Of a stretch of DNA of 64,000 nucleotides, positions 53,049-61,334 are shown one piece after another. The notes under the pieces are model-generated. The model searched no databases. It had not been told where the DNA came from and saw only the letters and a program-made list of their open reading frames with translations. The translations under genes and the position numbers were made by a program. The number at the start of each line of letters is the position of its first letter. Position 1 is the first letter of the stretch. The DNA is from JBLHOS01 sp047623825. GTDB taxonomy: Bacteria > Pseudomonadota > Alphaproteobacteria > Rhodobacterales > Rhodobacteraceae. Location of the stretch: the NCBI GenBank assembly GCA_047623825.1, contig JBLHOS010000003.1:34351-98350 (forward strand), given 5' to 3'.

Positions 53049-54233
53049 ATGTTTGAAACCCTGACCGCCCCGGAACTAGACAAGATCTTGCGCCTGATGG
53101 CGATGTTCCGGGATGATCCTCGCCGCGACAAAGTTGATCTGGGCGTTGGCGTTTACCGCACGCCCGATGGACGCACGCCGGTTCTGCGTGCGGTCAAGGC
53201 GGCGGAGCAGCAGATTTGGAACACCCAAGACACCAAAAGCTATGTGGCCCTTGCAGGTGACGTCGCATTTCACGGTGCGATGCGACAGCTGATCTTGGGC
53301 AATTCGGTTCCCGCGACACGGGTTGCCGCCCTGGCCACACCCGGTGGTACAGGTGCTGTGCGCCAAGTGTTGGAGATGACGCGCAAGCTGACACCAGATG
53401 CCACAATCTGGATTAGCACACCCACCTGGCCAAACCACCCCTCGATTATAGAGTATCTAGGCCTGACAGCGCGTGAATACCGCTATTATGATCCAGACAC
53501 CGGCGGTTTGGACAGGGTCGGGATGCTGGCAGATTTGGAACAGGCACAAGCCGGCGATCTGATCTTGCTGCATGCCTGTTGTCACAATCCCACCGGCGCT
53601 GATCTGACTGTCCAGGACTGGCAGGATCTTACAGATCTTTTTGTCAAAACCGGGGCCATCCCCTTTGTCGATATGGCGTATTTGGGTTTTGGAAATGGGG
53701 TTGAAGCCGATGCTGCGGGCACCCGTATGCTGGCTGCGCAATTGCCCGAGGTTTTGATTGCAGCCAGTTGCTCCAAGAACTTTGGCCTTTACCGTGATCG
53801 CGTTGGGATCGTTTTGGCGGTTTGCGGCACGCAAGCGGCGCAGATCGCAGCCAGTGGTTATTTGGCCTACCTGAACCGGCAAAACTATGCCTTTCCGCCT
53901 GATCACGGCGCTCGCGTTGTTGAGACGATCCTGAATGATCTGACCTTAGCGGCTGACTGGCGTGTTGAACTGGCAAAGATGCGTGATGGTATGAACGCAT
54001 CGCGTGCGGCGTTTGCCGCCGCGTTACGCACCGAAACGGGATCAGACAGATTTGGATTTTTGGCATCTCATCTTGGGATGTTCTCATTGATCGGCGCTGA
54101 CCCCAGTCAGGTGACACGCCTTCGCGACGAATTTGGCATCTATCTGGTGGGTGATGGTCGCATGAACATCGCGGGCCTGACGCCGCAAACCATTCCGGTT
54201 GTGGCACGTGCGGTGGCTGCGGTTCTTGGGTAA
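53049..54233 (+). CDS. Aromatic amino acid / aspartate aminotransferase (class I)
   Basis: The 394-residue fold-type I PLP enzyme has the AspC/TyrB pattern: KVDLGVGVYRTPDGRTPVLRAVKAAE, the HACCHNPTGADLT block with the conserved Asn, the PLP lysine K243 in ASCSKNFGLYRDRVG, and the substrate-carboxylate arginine in GRMNIAGLT. It transaminates tyrosine, phenylalanine or aspartate with 2-oxoglutarate. The ATG at 53049 gives the standard start MFETLTAP; the longer frame lies inside the GNAT gene. Confidence 0.9.
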   Translation: MFETLTAPELDKILRLMAMFRDDPRRDKVDLGVGVYRTPDGRTPVLRAVKAAEQQIWNTQDTKSYVALAGDVAFHGAMRQLILGNSVPATRVAALATPGGTGAVRQVLEMTRKLTPDATIWISTPTWPNHPSIIEYLGLTAREYRYYDPDTGGLDRVGMLADLEQAQAGDLILLHACCHNPTGADLTVQDWQDLTDLFVKTGAIPFVDMAYLGFGNGVEADAAGTRMLAAQLPEVLIAASCSKNFGLYRDRVGIVLAVCGTQAAQIAASGYLAYLNRQNYAFPPDHGARVVETILNDLTLAADWRVELAKMRDGMNASRAAFAAALRTETGSDRFGFLASHLGMFSLIGADPSQVTRLRDEFGIYLVGDGRMNIAGLTPQTIPVVARAVAAVLG

Positions 54234-54338
54234 TCGACTCGTACCGGCCCTTGCATGGATCTGGGTGCTAGGCTAAAGCACCACGTCCCCTGCTTGGGGC
54301 CAAGTCTCCGCAACCTTGTTAAAAACGGACTATATTCA

Positions 54339-54962
54339 ATGACACGTTCCCACCTGCCCGGCATTCTTGCCATGGCGGCCATTGTCGTCGCCTCCAATAT
54401 TTTAGTGCAATTCCTGTTTGGCCAATGGCTGACTTGGGGTGCATTTACCTATCCGCTGGCCTTTCTCATCACCGATGTGATGAATCGTGTTTACGGCGCC
54501 ACCGTCGCCCGCAAAGTCGTCTTTGTAGGCTTTCTGGTTGGCTTAGTTTGCTCACTGATCGGCACCCAGATCATCGGGGAGTTCGGTCCCCTAGTAACAC
54601 TGCGCATCGCCATCGGTTCCGGTATTGCATTCCTAACGGCACAATTGCTGGACGTCGCTATTTTCGATCGTCTGCGTAGGGGTGCCTGGTGGCGAGCGCC
54701 ACTGGCCTCAACGTTGATTGGGTCCACGATCGATACGGCGCTTTTCTTTACGATCGCCTTTTCTGCGTCGCTGGTGTGGATCGAACCGGCTAATGACGTC
54801 TCTTGGGCGACTGAGGTTTTACCACTTTTGGGCGTTGGTCCGATGGTCCCACTTTGGGTCTCGTTGGCGGTTGCCGACTGGATGGTTAAGCTTTCGCTCG
54901 CTTTGGGAGCACTTGTGCCCTTTCGGATCATAGTTCGGCGAATGACAGCACATGTTGCATAA
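54339..54962 (+). CDS. VUT family / queuosine precursor transporter (YhhQ-like)
   Basis: This 207-residue membrane protein has six helices and the family blocks LGPSL...WLTWGAFTYPLAFLITDVMNRVYGATVARKVVFVGFLVG, RIAIGSGIAFLTAQLLDVAIFDRLR and STLIGSTIDTALFFTIAF. YhhQ proteins import queuosine precursors such as preQ0/preQ1 in the inner membrane. The ATG at 54339 starts the conserved part; an earlier in-frame ATG at 54255 would add 28 poorly conserved residues. I found no preQ1 riboswitch upstream. Confidence 0.85.
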   Translation: MTRSHLPGILAMAAIVVASNILVQFLFGQWLTWGAFTYPLAFLITDVMNRVYGATVARKVVFVGFLVGLVCSLIGTQIIGEFGPLVTLRIAIGSGIAFLTAQLLDVAIFDRLRRGAWWRAPLASTLIGSTIDTALFFTIAFSASLVWIEPANDVSWATEVLPLLGVGPMVPLWVSLAVADWMVKLSLALGALVPFRIIVRRMTAHVA

Positions 54963-54963
54963 A

Positions 54964-54979
54964 GTGTTTTGACAAACAC
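54964..54979. repeat. Short hairpin just after the VUT gene
   Basis: GTGTTT-TGAC-AAACAC forms a six-base-pair stem two bases after the VUT stop. It contains TTGACA (54969-54974), a consensus -35 hexamer; no -10 at 16-18 bp could be recognised. It may be a weak 3' end of the VUT transcript or part of a promoter for the downstream small ORF. Confidence 0.3.
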
Positions 54980-55019
54980 CAAATATATGGCAACCTCTGA
55001 TCAATGGAAACAAAATTGG

Positions 55020-55032
55020 AAGGAGGTGATCC
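55020..55032 (+). promoter_or_regulatory. Extended Shine-Dalgarno, 13-nt perfect complement of the 16S rRNA 3' end
   Basis: AAGGAGGTGATCC is fully complementary to the 3' tail of 16S rRNA (GGATCACCTCCTT); with the next two bases (AG) the match is 15 nt. It stands seven bases (core GGAGG to GTG) before a small open frame. AGGAGGTG (55021-55028) can also pair with CACCTCCT at 55143-55150, so an RNA fold could hide the site. Confidence 0.6.
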
Positions 55033-55033
55033 A

Positions 55034-55090
55034 GTGTCTAAAGAGGTATTGGAGAATGGTGTCGGGACAACTTGGGGGGATATCCGGTAG
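55034..55090 (+). CDS. Very small open frame behind the extended Shine-Dalgarno
   Basis: GTG at 55034 opens an 18-codon frame (MSKEVLENGVGTTWGDIR) that ends in TAG at 55088-55090. In the same frame, after that stop, 12 more codons (AYLAVKTNPGGP) run to a second stop ending at 55129, so the frame may once have encoded 31 residues with a CAG-to-TAG change, or the first stop may be genuine. No family was recognised. The exceptional ribosome site is the main reason to think it is translated. It could be a leader peptide, a ribosome-binding decoy or a peptide precursor; all of these are speculation. Confidence 0.35.
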   Translation: MSKEVLENGVGTTWGDIR

Positions 55091-55160
55091 GCATACCTAG
55101 CGGTAAAAACCAACCCAGGTGGACCTTAGGTTTAATAGACCCCACCTCCTGATTTCTCGT

Positions 55161-55355
55161 CTAGGGCTGCTCGAATCGAGTGGCCCTTTTCGTTGCGATC
55201 TTCCGATATGATTGCCACTTCGGCCTTGGTGCAATCAACCCTGTGATCGAGTCGCGAATATCATGAAGCGACAGCCAAAGCGCATCCGTAGCGATCAGGC
55301 CAGTGTTGACCGCGGCGATTATGCCGCGTTCTAGGCTGTGCGCCCCCTCCCACAC
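55161..55355 (-). CDS. Possible small protein (64 residues), divergent from arfB
   Basis: The frame starts with GTG at 55355 and encodes WEGAHSLERGIIAAVNTGLIA and DALWLSLHDIRDSITGLIAPR, an amphipathic helical composition that looks protein-like. It is not the shadow of any gene. No good ribosome site was found, and only 27 bp separate it from the arfB start. It may be a remnant of a longer gene. Low confidence. Confidence 0.28.
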   Translation of the reverse strand: MWEGAHSLERGIIAAVNTGLIATDALWLSLHDIRDSITGLIAPRPKWQSYRKIATKRATRFEQP

Positions 55356-55382
55356 CTGCGCGGTTTCTGCTATTTTGGCTGC

Positions 55383-55805
55383 ATGTTACGCGTGAATGAT
55401 CATATCACATTGGAAGATTGGGAGCTGTCTGAGCAGTTTTCCCGATCGTCAGGGCCGGGTGGACAAAACGTCAACAAGGTCTCCACCGCCGTTGACTTGC
55501 GGTTTGAGGCTGAACGTTCCCCAAATTTGCCACCAGCGATCAAGGTGCGCTTAAAACGTCTGGCCGGTCGCCGCTGGACCAAAGAGGGCGCGCTGATCAT
55601 CCAATCTGAGGAAACCCGCAGTCAGGCCCGCAATCGTGAGATTGCCCGCCAGAAGCTGATCGATCTGATCTTGTTAGCGTGTGAGCGTCCCAAACCCCGG
55701 ATTGCCACCCGCCCCAGTTTGGGGTCAAAACGGCGCCGACTGGAAACCAAGACCCAACGCGGCACCGTAAAATCGCTGCGTGGCAAGGTCACGGGTGAGG
55801 AATGA
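55383..55805 (+). CDS. arfB: Alternative ribosome-rescue factor, peptidyl-tRNA hydrolase domain (ArfB/YaeJ)
   Basis: This 140-residue release-factor-like protein has the catalytic GGQ at residues 26-28 in RSSGPGGQNVNKVSTAVDLRF and the basic C-terminal tail RPSLGSKRRRLETKTQRGTVKSLRGK that probes the empty mRNA channel. It hydrolyses peptidyl-tRNA on stalled ribosomes, a backup to the tmRNA/SmpB system. The ATG at 55383 gives the family N-terminus MLRVNDHITL. Its stop overlaps the start of the aminotransferase pseudogene (ATGA). Confidence 0.93.
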   Translation: MLRVNDHITLEDWELSEQFSRSSGPGGQNVNKVSTAVDLRFEAERSPNLPPAIKVRLKRLAGRRWTKEGALIIQSEETRSQARNREIARQKLIDLILLACERPKPRIATRPSLGSKRRRLETKTQRGTVKSLRGKVTGEE

Positions 55806-56992
55806 GTGAAAGCCTGATGCAAAGGCGCGCGCGTCTTTTGGGGCCAAACGTTCCGACATTTTATGACACCCCTTTGCACATTGTGCGCGGGCAGGGTGTC
55901 TGGCTTTGGGATGCAGATGGGTGACGCTATCTTGGTTGCTATAATAACGTGCCCCACGTCGGGCATTGTCATCCGCGGGTTGTGGCGGCAATCGCTGCAT
56001 AAGCCGCCGAACTCAACACTCACACGCGCTACTTGCATGACGGCATGTTGGACTATCTGGACCGGCTGACCGCCCTGTTTGATCACGATATCAGTCAGCC
56101 CATGATGGTTTGTACTGGTTCTGACGCAAATGATATACGCTCTGCGTATTGCACAAGCAGTTACCTGTGAAATTGGGATCATAGCGACCGACAACACCTA
56201 TCATGGCAACACCCTTGCCACGAACCAGTTTTCGACCCGGTGTCCGCCGATTGGTGGCTATCCTGATCATGTCCGGTTGATTCCGGCGCCTGATGTGGCC
56301 ACCCCTGTGGACGGCACGCTTGAAGGGCAAGCGCAGGCGTTTGCCGATCATGTGGACCTCGCGATTGCCGAGCCGGGGGGGGCACGGATTCTCTGGACTG
56401 ATGCTGTGCCCGGTTATCTGGATACGATCGAACAGGTCGGGCGCGGTGATGAAGTGCAGCCGGGCTTTGGGCGGCTTGGCAGCCATTGGTGGGGCCATCA
56501 ATATATGGGCCTGACGCCAGATGTTGTGACACCTGGCAAACCGATGGCAAACGGTCACCCGGTGGCGGCGGTACTGACCCGGCCCGACATCATGTCAACA
56601 TTCCGCTCGGCCTTTGGGTACTTCAACACATTCGGCGGTAATGTTGTTAGCTGCAGTGCCGCATCTGCCGTCTTAGATGTTATAGAAGAAAAGGGTTTGA
56701 TGCCGAAATCCTTTATCCTCTCAGGCTACATCTGCGAACAATTGGCCGCACTACAGCATCCCCTGTTGATCTCTACGCGTTGGAATTTGCCACGCTCACA
56801 GGCCCCGCGACGGACTTTACTACCCGTTTGATGGAGGCAGTCAAAGACCGTGGTGTTCTGCTGAACCGAATCGGACGTTATATGAACATCCTGAAGATCC
56901 GTCCGCCTATGCCGTTTGAGGTTCAACATGCCGATCTGCCGATCTGCTGATTGCTGCACTGTCGGACGCGTTGGGTGCCGTCGAGTATGAGT
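55802..56992 (+). pseudogene. Decayed class III aminotransferase (phospholyase-like)
   Basis: From the ATG at 55802 the reading MSESLMQRRARLLGPNVPTF continues to an in-frame TGA at 55922-55924 (codon 41, where an arginine codon is expected before YLGCYNN), then to a TAA at 56000-56002 (codon 67, expected glutamine), then to a frameshift near 56133 (SDANDI / ALRIAQAV). The second half keeps DEVQPGFGRLGSHWWGHQYMGLTPDVVTPGKPMANGHP with the PLP lysine, but the DEVQ motif has lost its usual VIAD context and a stretch before it is missing. After 56770 the frame shifts again to TDFTTRLMEAVKDRGVLLNRIGRYMNILKIRPPMPF. Multiple independent lesions make it inactive. Intact relatives are PLP enzymes acting on amino- or phospho-amino alcohols. 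Confidence 0.88.
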
Positions 56993-57868
56993 GAACAGTT
57001 CGACCAAATCGCACATTACGCTATTGATTTTGGGCCGATAATTTCAGCGCAACCTGCGCTGATTTCACATCGAGAGAACACTGTCTATTCCTGCAAGCTA
57101 ATAACCGGCGCCGGCGCAGTTCTGCGGCTACACCGTGCTGGGTACATGACTGATCTCGGAATTGTGGCGGAGCTTGCGTATATGTCTGCATTGTTGCGCG
57201 CCGGATTTGCGACTCCGGCCCCGATCCCCACCCCGAGTGATGATTTGTTGGTGGCGCTGCCACAGGGGACACGCGCGACGCTGCTCAGCTGGTGCGACGG
57301 TGACCCAATTGGCCGTGGCGGCAGGCTGTTGGATCACTTAGATCAGACCCGATTGATGCGACGCCTTGGGGCCTGTATCGCGCAACTTCACAACATAAGT
57401 GATGACATTTTCATAGATGAAATTTCCGCCCGCCCGTATTGGACGCTTGAGGGTCTGTTGGGCCTAAACCCCGTTTGGGGGTCGTGGCGAACGCTCCCGT
57501 TGATTGATCAGTCTAACCGTGTCTGCCTTGAGCAGGCAGAATCCCTCTCCTGTAGAAAACTCACGACCTATTCGGGGCGTGCTGATGTCGCGCTAATCTA
57601 CGCTGATCTTATGCGTGAGAATATTTTTGATGGCGCGGACGGGCTGACGCTGATCGACTTTTACGATTGTAGTTGGGGCTACCGGCTATACGATCTGATG
57701 ACAGCGCTTGCGCAAAGTCTGGATTATCCTGATCTGGCTGATCAGACTACACACCTGATTGCTGGCTATGCAGCGCAGCGCTCAATATCCACTGAGGGGC
57801 AAGCGCTGCTTCTAGTTTTTGCGTTTCTTCGGGTGTTGGCGGGGCTTGGTTGGGTCCAGCCAAGATAG
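56987..57868 (+). CDS. Aminoglycoside-phosphotransferase-fold kinase, possibly decaying
   Basis: This 293-residue protein has the APH fold: an N-terminal lobe (GAGAVLRLHRAGY), hinge and a catalytic loop ALIYADLMRENIF followed by LIDFYDCSWGYRLYDLMTAL. The Brenner motif HxDxxxxN reads YADLMREN, so the His is Tyr, and the Mg-binding DFDD is DFYD; Asp and Asn are kept. It overlaps the end of the aminotransferase remnant (ATGAGTGA). Kinase plus class III PLP lyase pairs are known for hydroxylysine or phosphoethanolamine breakdown (HYKK/PHYKPL type), and this may be the same. With its partner broken and active-site changes, it may no longer be functional. Confidence 0.7.
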   Translation: MSEQFDQIAHYAIDFGPIISAQPALISHRENTVYSCKLITGAGAVLRLHRAGYMTDLGIVAELAYMSALLRAGFATPAPIPTPSDDLLVALPQGTRATLLSWCDGDPIGRGGRLLDHLDQTRLMRRLGACIAQLHNISDDIFIDEISARPYWTLEGLLGLNPVWGSWRTLPLIDQSNRVCLEQAESLSCRKLTTYSGRADVALIYADLMRENIFDGADGLTLIDFYDCSWGYRLYDLMTALAQSLDYPDLADQTTHLIAGYAAQRSISTEGQALLLVFAFLRVLAGLGWVQPR

Positions 57869-57973
57869 GCCCCGGATGACCCAAAATGTGCGCTCTATCT
57901 CGCGCGCGCCGTTAGCTGCGCTCGGTCGCTGTTGGCCGGTCGTGATTTCCTTACCGATCCCACCTAACGTGGT

Positions 57974-59266
57974 CTAAACCACGACCTCTACCGCGACCTG
58001 CTTACCTACGCTAAAGACCTTTTTATAGCGCTCGATCTGAACGCTTGGCCCCAACGCTTTTTGTGGGTTATCGCTTAGCTTGACTGTGGGGCGGCCGTTC
58101 GCCGCCACCGCTTTGCAGACCAGCGAGAACGGCGCCAATCCGTTATCGGGCACCAGACCGCGGAAATCATTGGTCAGCAAAGTACCCCACCCGAACGAGA
58201 CGCGGACGCGGCCCGTAAACTGCGCCTGCAATTCTTCAATTTTAGCCACGTCCAATCCGTCTGAAAAAATCACCAACTTCTCGCGTGGATCCTCACCGCG
58301 CGAAATCCACCATTTGATTGCGTTTTCAGCCCCGGTCGCGGGATCACCACTGTCGATACGAATACCGGTCCAACCGGCCAACCAGTCGGGTGCGCGGTCT
58401 AGAAAACCCTGGGTCCCATAGGTATCGGGCAGCATGATCCGAAGGTTGCCGTCGTGCTCCTCATGCCAATCAGCCAAAACCCGGTAAGGTGCGTCCAGCA
58501 GGTCGGCGTCGCTATTGGCCAGCGCTGAATAAACCATCGGCAGTTCATGTGCGTTCGTGCCGATCGCCTCAACCTCACGGTGCTTGGCAATCAGGCAGTT
58601 TGACGTGCCGACGAACTTCTCGTTCAGTCCTTCTTGCATCGCTTGAACGCACCAATCTTGCCACATGAAACTGTGCCGTCGTCGTGTGCCAAAATCCGCG
58701 ACCAGCAGGCCGTCAACATTGCGCAAACGGTCGACCTTTTCCCACAGCTTGGTCATGGCGCGCGCATAAAGGACCTGCAGCTCAAACCGGCCCATATCTT
58801 TTAGGACCGCGCGTGATCGCAACTCCATCAACACCGCCAACGCTGGGATTTCCCATAGCATCACCTCGGGCCATTTGCCTTCAAACGTCAGCTCATATTG
58901 CCCATCACGTTTTTCCAGATGATAGGGCGGCAGGCGCAGGTTCTCGAACCACTCCATAAAGGCGGGCGTGAACATCTGGCGTTTGCCATAAAATGTATTG
59001 CCGCGCAGCCAAGTACTTTCGCCCCGGCTTAGGCTTAGAGACCTGATATGGTCCAACTGCTCGCGCAGCTCACCTTCGTCCACCAGCTCAGCCAACCGGA
59101 TTGTTTTGGTCCGGTTGATCAGGCTGAAGGTGACGTCCGTGTCTGGTTTGTTGCGGAAAACCGACTGACACATCAGCAGTTTATAGAAATCGGTATCAAT
59201 CAGGGAGCGGACGATCGGGTCGATCTTCCATTTGTGATTGTAAACACGAGTGGCGATATCGACCAT
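57974..59266 (-). CDS. pncB: Nicotinate phosphoribosyltransferase
   Basis: The 430-residue enzyme couples nicotinate, PRPP and ATP hydrolysis to make nicotinate mononucleotide in NAD salvage. It has the DTDFYKLLMCQSVF start, the ADFGTRRRHSFMWQDW block with the conserved basic cluster, and the phosphate-binding GIRIDSGDPATGAENAIKWW and IFSDGLDV segments. Length is normal. pncA, which supplies nicotinate, lies 1.3 kb upstream on the same strand with an FkbM-type methyltransferase between them. Confidence 0.94.
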   Translation of the reverse strand: MVDIATRVYNHKWKIDPIVRSLIDTDFYKLLMCQSVFRNKPDTDVTFSLINRTKTIRLAELVDEGELREQLDHIRSLSLSRGESTWLRGNTFYGKRQMFTPAFMEWFENLRLPPYHLEKRDGQYELTFEGKWPEVMLWEIPALAVLMELRSRAVLKDMGRFELQVLYARAMTKLWEKVDRLRNVDGLLVADFGTRRRHSFMWQDWCVQAMQEGLNEKFVGTSNCLIAKHREVEAIGTNAHELPMVYSALANSDADLLDAPYRVLADWHEEHDGNLRIMLPDTYGTQGFLDRAPDWLAGWTGIRIDSGDPATGAENAIKWWISRGEDPREKLVIFSDGLDVAKIEELQAQFTGRVRVSFGWGTLLTNDFRGLVPDNGLAPFSLVCKAVAANGRPTVKLSDNPQKALGPSVQIERYKKVFSVGKQVAVEVVV

Positions 59267-59397
59267 CTGCGAGCCCTCCCTGTGGCGTATCCGTTAAAAC
59301 AAAGGGTAGAGGTAAGGGCAAGGGGCTGTCGTTGCCGCGTAGCCACAGAACGCAATCAAAAGTGCGCGCCCAATCATCAGGGTGGGCCGTTCTGACA

Positions 59398-60336
59398 TCA
59401 GGAATTATCCGTATTTTTCGGAAATGGGATCATCTTGGCGTATGGCAGGACGCTGGTGGGTTCTATCGCCCCAGTTTGAGCCAAAAGATCGAGGCATTTC
59501 AGCGTCAGGTCGAAACTTTCAAACACGGCGTCGGCACAAATCGCCAGATGCTTAAGCTGTTCATCTGTCACAACCTGATCTGCCATCAAGTTTCGGACAA
59601 AGACCGCGTCCCCATCGATCAATTGGTTTTGATGTTTGCGCCAGTCGATCTGACTAGAGAAACCCGAGCCAACGGTTTTCGCCTTAAGAAACAGAAACTT
59701 GGACAAAAGCAACCCATGTGCCTTCATCATGACCATCTGTTCCTCCAGCAAGGGCTGGTTTTCGTAGAGCTCTACAAACGCCACTTCAGATATGACCGAC
59801 ATGATATTTGAGAGTTTGGCCATCCCGTTCTCGAACACCTTGGTTTCGTAGCCTTGAACGTCAATCTTCAGCAGGTCGGGTTGCGGCAGGTCGTCAATAT
59901 CATCTAACCGGTGGGTTTCGATGGGTATCTTGCTGTCCACGGTCATCGCCTTGTGCCAATGGCCCAGATAATTCAGCGTCTTGATGTTGGGTGGCAACAG
60001 GGAGCTGAAACCATCACTTTTGCAGATGTGCAAGGGTCCCGGGTTCCCGTCGCCGATGGCGTATTGCAGACAGTGCTCGTTCTCGGACTTCTGTCTGAGA
60101 AGGGCGGCAAAGGCGTTTGGCTGCGGCTCAAACCCCCAGACGTCACACCCGCCCATCTTCAATAGCGGCGAATATGGGCATACGTTGATGGGATTTGCAC
60201 CAATGTCCAAAATGATTGTCCGACGCGTTGGTTTGAGCAGGTCGATCAGTGTCTGGACGCGGGCTTGTGAAAAGTGTTTCGGTAAAGCCTTTCCTCTTTC
60301 CGGATCCAGTTCAGATTTATTGCCGTTCAGCGCGAC
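59398..60336 (-). CDS. FkbM-family methyltransferase, 5' end unresolved
   Basis: The protein has SAM motif I in ILDIGANPINVCPYSPLLKMGGCDVWGFEPQP, then LLKIDVQGYETKVFENG and SVISEVAFVELYENQPLLEEQMVMMKAHG, matching FkbM-like O-methyltransferases. The open frame begins after a TGA at 60337-60339 and encodes LNGNKSELDPERGKALPKHFSQARVQTLIDLLKPTRRTII ahead of motif I, but contains no ATG, GTG or TTG until a TTG at 60210, which would cut through the first strand of the SAM fold. The coordinates given are the whole open frame. Either a CTG at 60330 is used or a frameshift separates it from the small frame just upstream (60327-60521). Confidence 0.65.
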   Translation of the reverse strand, partial: VALNGNKSELDPERGKALPKHFSQARVQTLIDLLKPTRRTIILDIGANPINVCPYSPLLKMGGCDVWGFEPQPNAFAALLRQKSENEHCLQYAIGDGNPGPLHICKSDGFSSLLPPNIKTLNYLGHWHKAMTVDSKIPIETHRLDDIDDLPQPDLLKIDVQGYETKVFENGMAKLSNIMSVISEVAFVELYENQPLLEEQMVMMKAHGLLLSKFLFLKAKTVGSGFSSQIDWRKHQNQLIDGDAVFVRNLMADQVVTDEQLKHLAICADAVFESFDLTLKCLDLLAQTGAIEPTSVLPYAKMIPFPKNTDNS

Positions 60337-60521
60337 TCAGCAACCCGTATTTCCGAGCCTAGGATTTCAGCGACAGCCGGCTGCGCGGCCCAAGAACTGC
60401 TTTGCCCAGCCTTGCGATTAAACTGATAGACATCGATCACCCGTTTGGCACAGCCGCACACGTCGCCCAAGGCAACTTTGGTATTATAGAATCTCTCAAA
60501 ACTCTCGGGTCCTTGCATCAT
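60327..60521 (-). CDS. Small open frame upstream of the FkbM-like gene, possible broken N-terminal part
   Basis: A 64-codon frame with ATG at 60521 (MMQGPESFERFYNTKVALGD, then CAKRVIDVYQFNRKAGQSSS) has protein-like composition and AGAGG close upstream. It ends at 60327, overlapping the beginning of the FkbM open frame in another phase. A single-base shift would join the two into one protein of about 375 residues, so it may be the first part of a frameshifted gene. No independent family was recognised. Confidence 0.4.
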   Translation of the reverse strand: MMQGPESFERFYNTKVALGDVCGCAKRVIDVYQFNRKAGQSSSWAAQPAVAEILGSEIRVAESR

Positions 60522-60599
60522 GGCCTCTGCATAGCTTGATATCCCCTAAGTCTGCCGGTCTTGACCAAGAAACGATAGGGGGGCGGGGCGGTCTCTGTC

Positions 60600-61205
60600 T
60601 TAGGCGACGCGCACGCCCGCGACCGTCATACCGTGCATTGCAGCAGCCAGACTTCCTGCGAAATCGATTGCGCGCGCCAAATCGCTGCGAACCTCGACTG
60701 CAAAACCCAGTTTTGCTGCATCCACCGCTGAATAGTTGACGCAAAAATCTGTCGCCAGTCCAACTATGGTCAACTTGGTAATGCCGCGCGAACACAGATA
60801 TCCCTCTAGGCCGGTCGCGGTGGTGTGGTCATTTTCAAAGAAAGCCGAATAGCTGTCGATTGCCGGGTTATAGCCTTTGCGAATAATCAGGTCCGCCCGG
60901 CTGCTGTCCAGATCGGCGTGAAATTCCGACCCAGTGCTACCCTGAATGCAATGATCTGGCCACAGAACCTGCGGTCCATACGGCATCTCAGTCAGCTCCA
61001 TCGGTGCCTTTCCGGGATGGGAAGACGCAAAAGACGAATGTCCCGCAGAGTGCCAATCTTGCGTCAGGATAACGGCTTGAAATTCTGCCATCAGCGCGTT
61101 GATTTTCGGTACAATTTCATCTCCACCGGGCACAGCCAACGCGCCGCCCGGGCAAAAGTCATTCTGGAGGTCAATCACGATCAGGGCTTCGTTGGTTGGA
61201 CGCAT
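60600..61205 (-). CDS. pncA: Nicotinamidase
   Basis: This 201-residue isochorismatase-fold hydrolase converts nicotinamide to nicotinate. The catalytic triad is D12 (IVIDLQNDF), K110 (IIRKGYNP) and C155 (ATDFCVNYSA); metal ligands are D50 and H52 in QDWHSAGHSSF plus H85. The ATG at 61205 gives the family start MRPTNEALIVIDLQ. The frame is open far upstream, across the Hsp70-like gene on the other strand, but that extension is antisense to real coding sequence and is rejected. It supplies PncB for NAD salvage. Confidence 0.93.
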   Translation of the reverse strand: MRPTNEALIVIDLQNDFCPGGALAVPGGDEIVPKINALMAEFQAVILTQDWHSAGHSSFASSHPGKAPMELTEMPYGPQVLWPDHCIQGSTGSEFHADLDSSRADLIIRKGYNPAIDSYSAFFENDHTTATGLEGYLCSRGITKLTIVGLATDFCVNYSAVDAAKLGFAVEVRSDLARAIDFAGSLAAAMHGMTVAGVRVA

Positions 61206-61334
61206 GGTGGCGGGGCTTTCGGATACAGGTAAATCGACCGTAAGTGTAGGCCGATATCGCCTGAATTGGTAGCGCGCTATTGACCTTCTGACTGCTTTGC
61301 GGCTACCGACCCGCCTGTTGCATTGGAGTGCGCA

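Noticed and set aside
54234..54338. preQ1 riboswitch upstream of the VUT transporter
   Set aside because: No CACC pairing loop followed by the A-rich tail with the required pseudoknot could be found; the region looks like ordinary spacer.
55018..55034. Fragment of a 16S rRNA gene in reverse orientation
   Set aside because: The match to the reverse complement of the 16S 3' end is only 15 nt and diverges at once on both sides; the placement before a GTG fits a Shine-Dalgarno much better.
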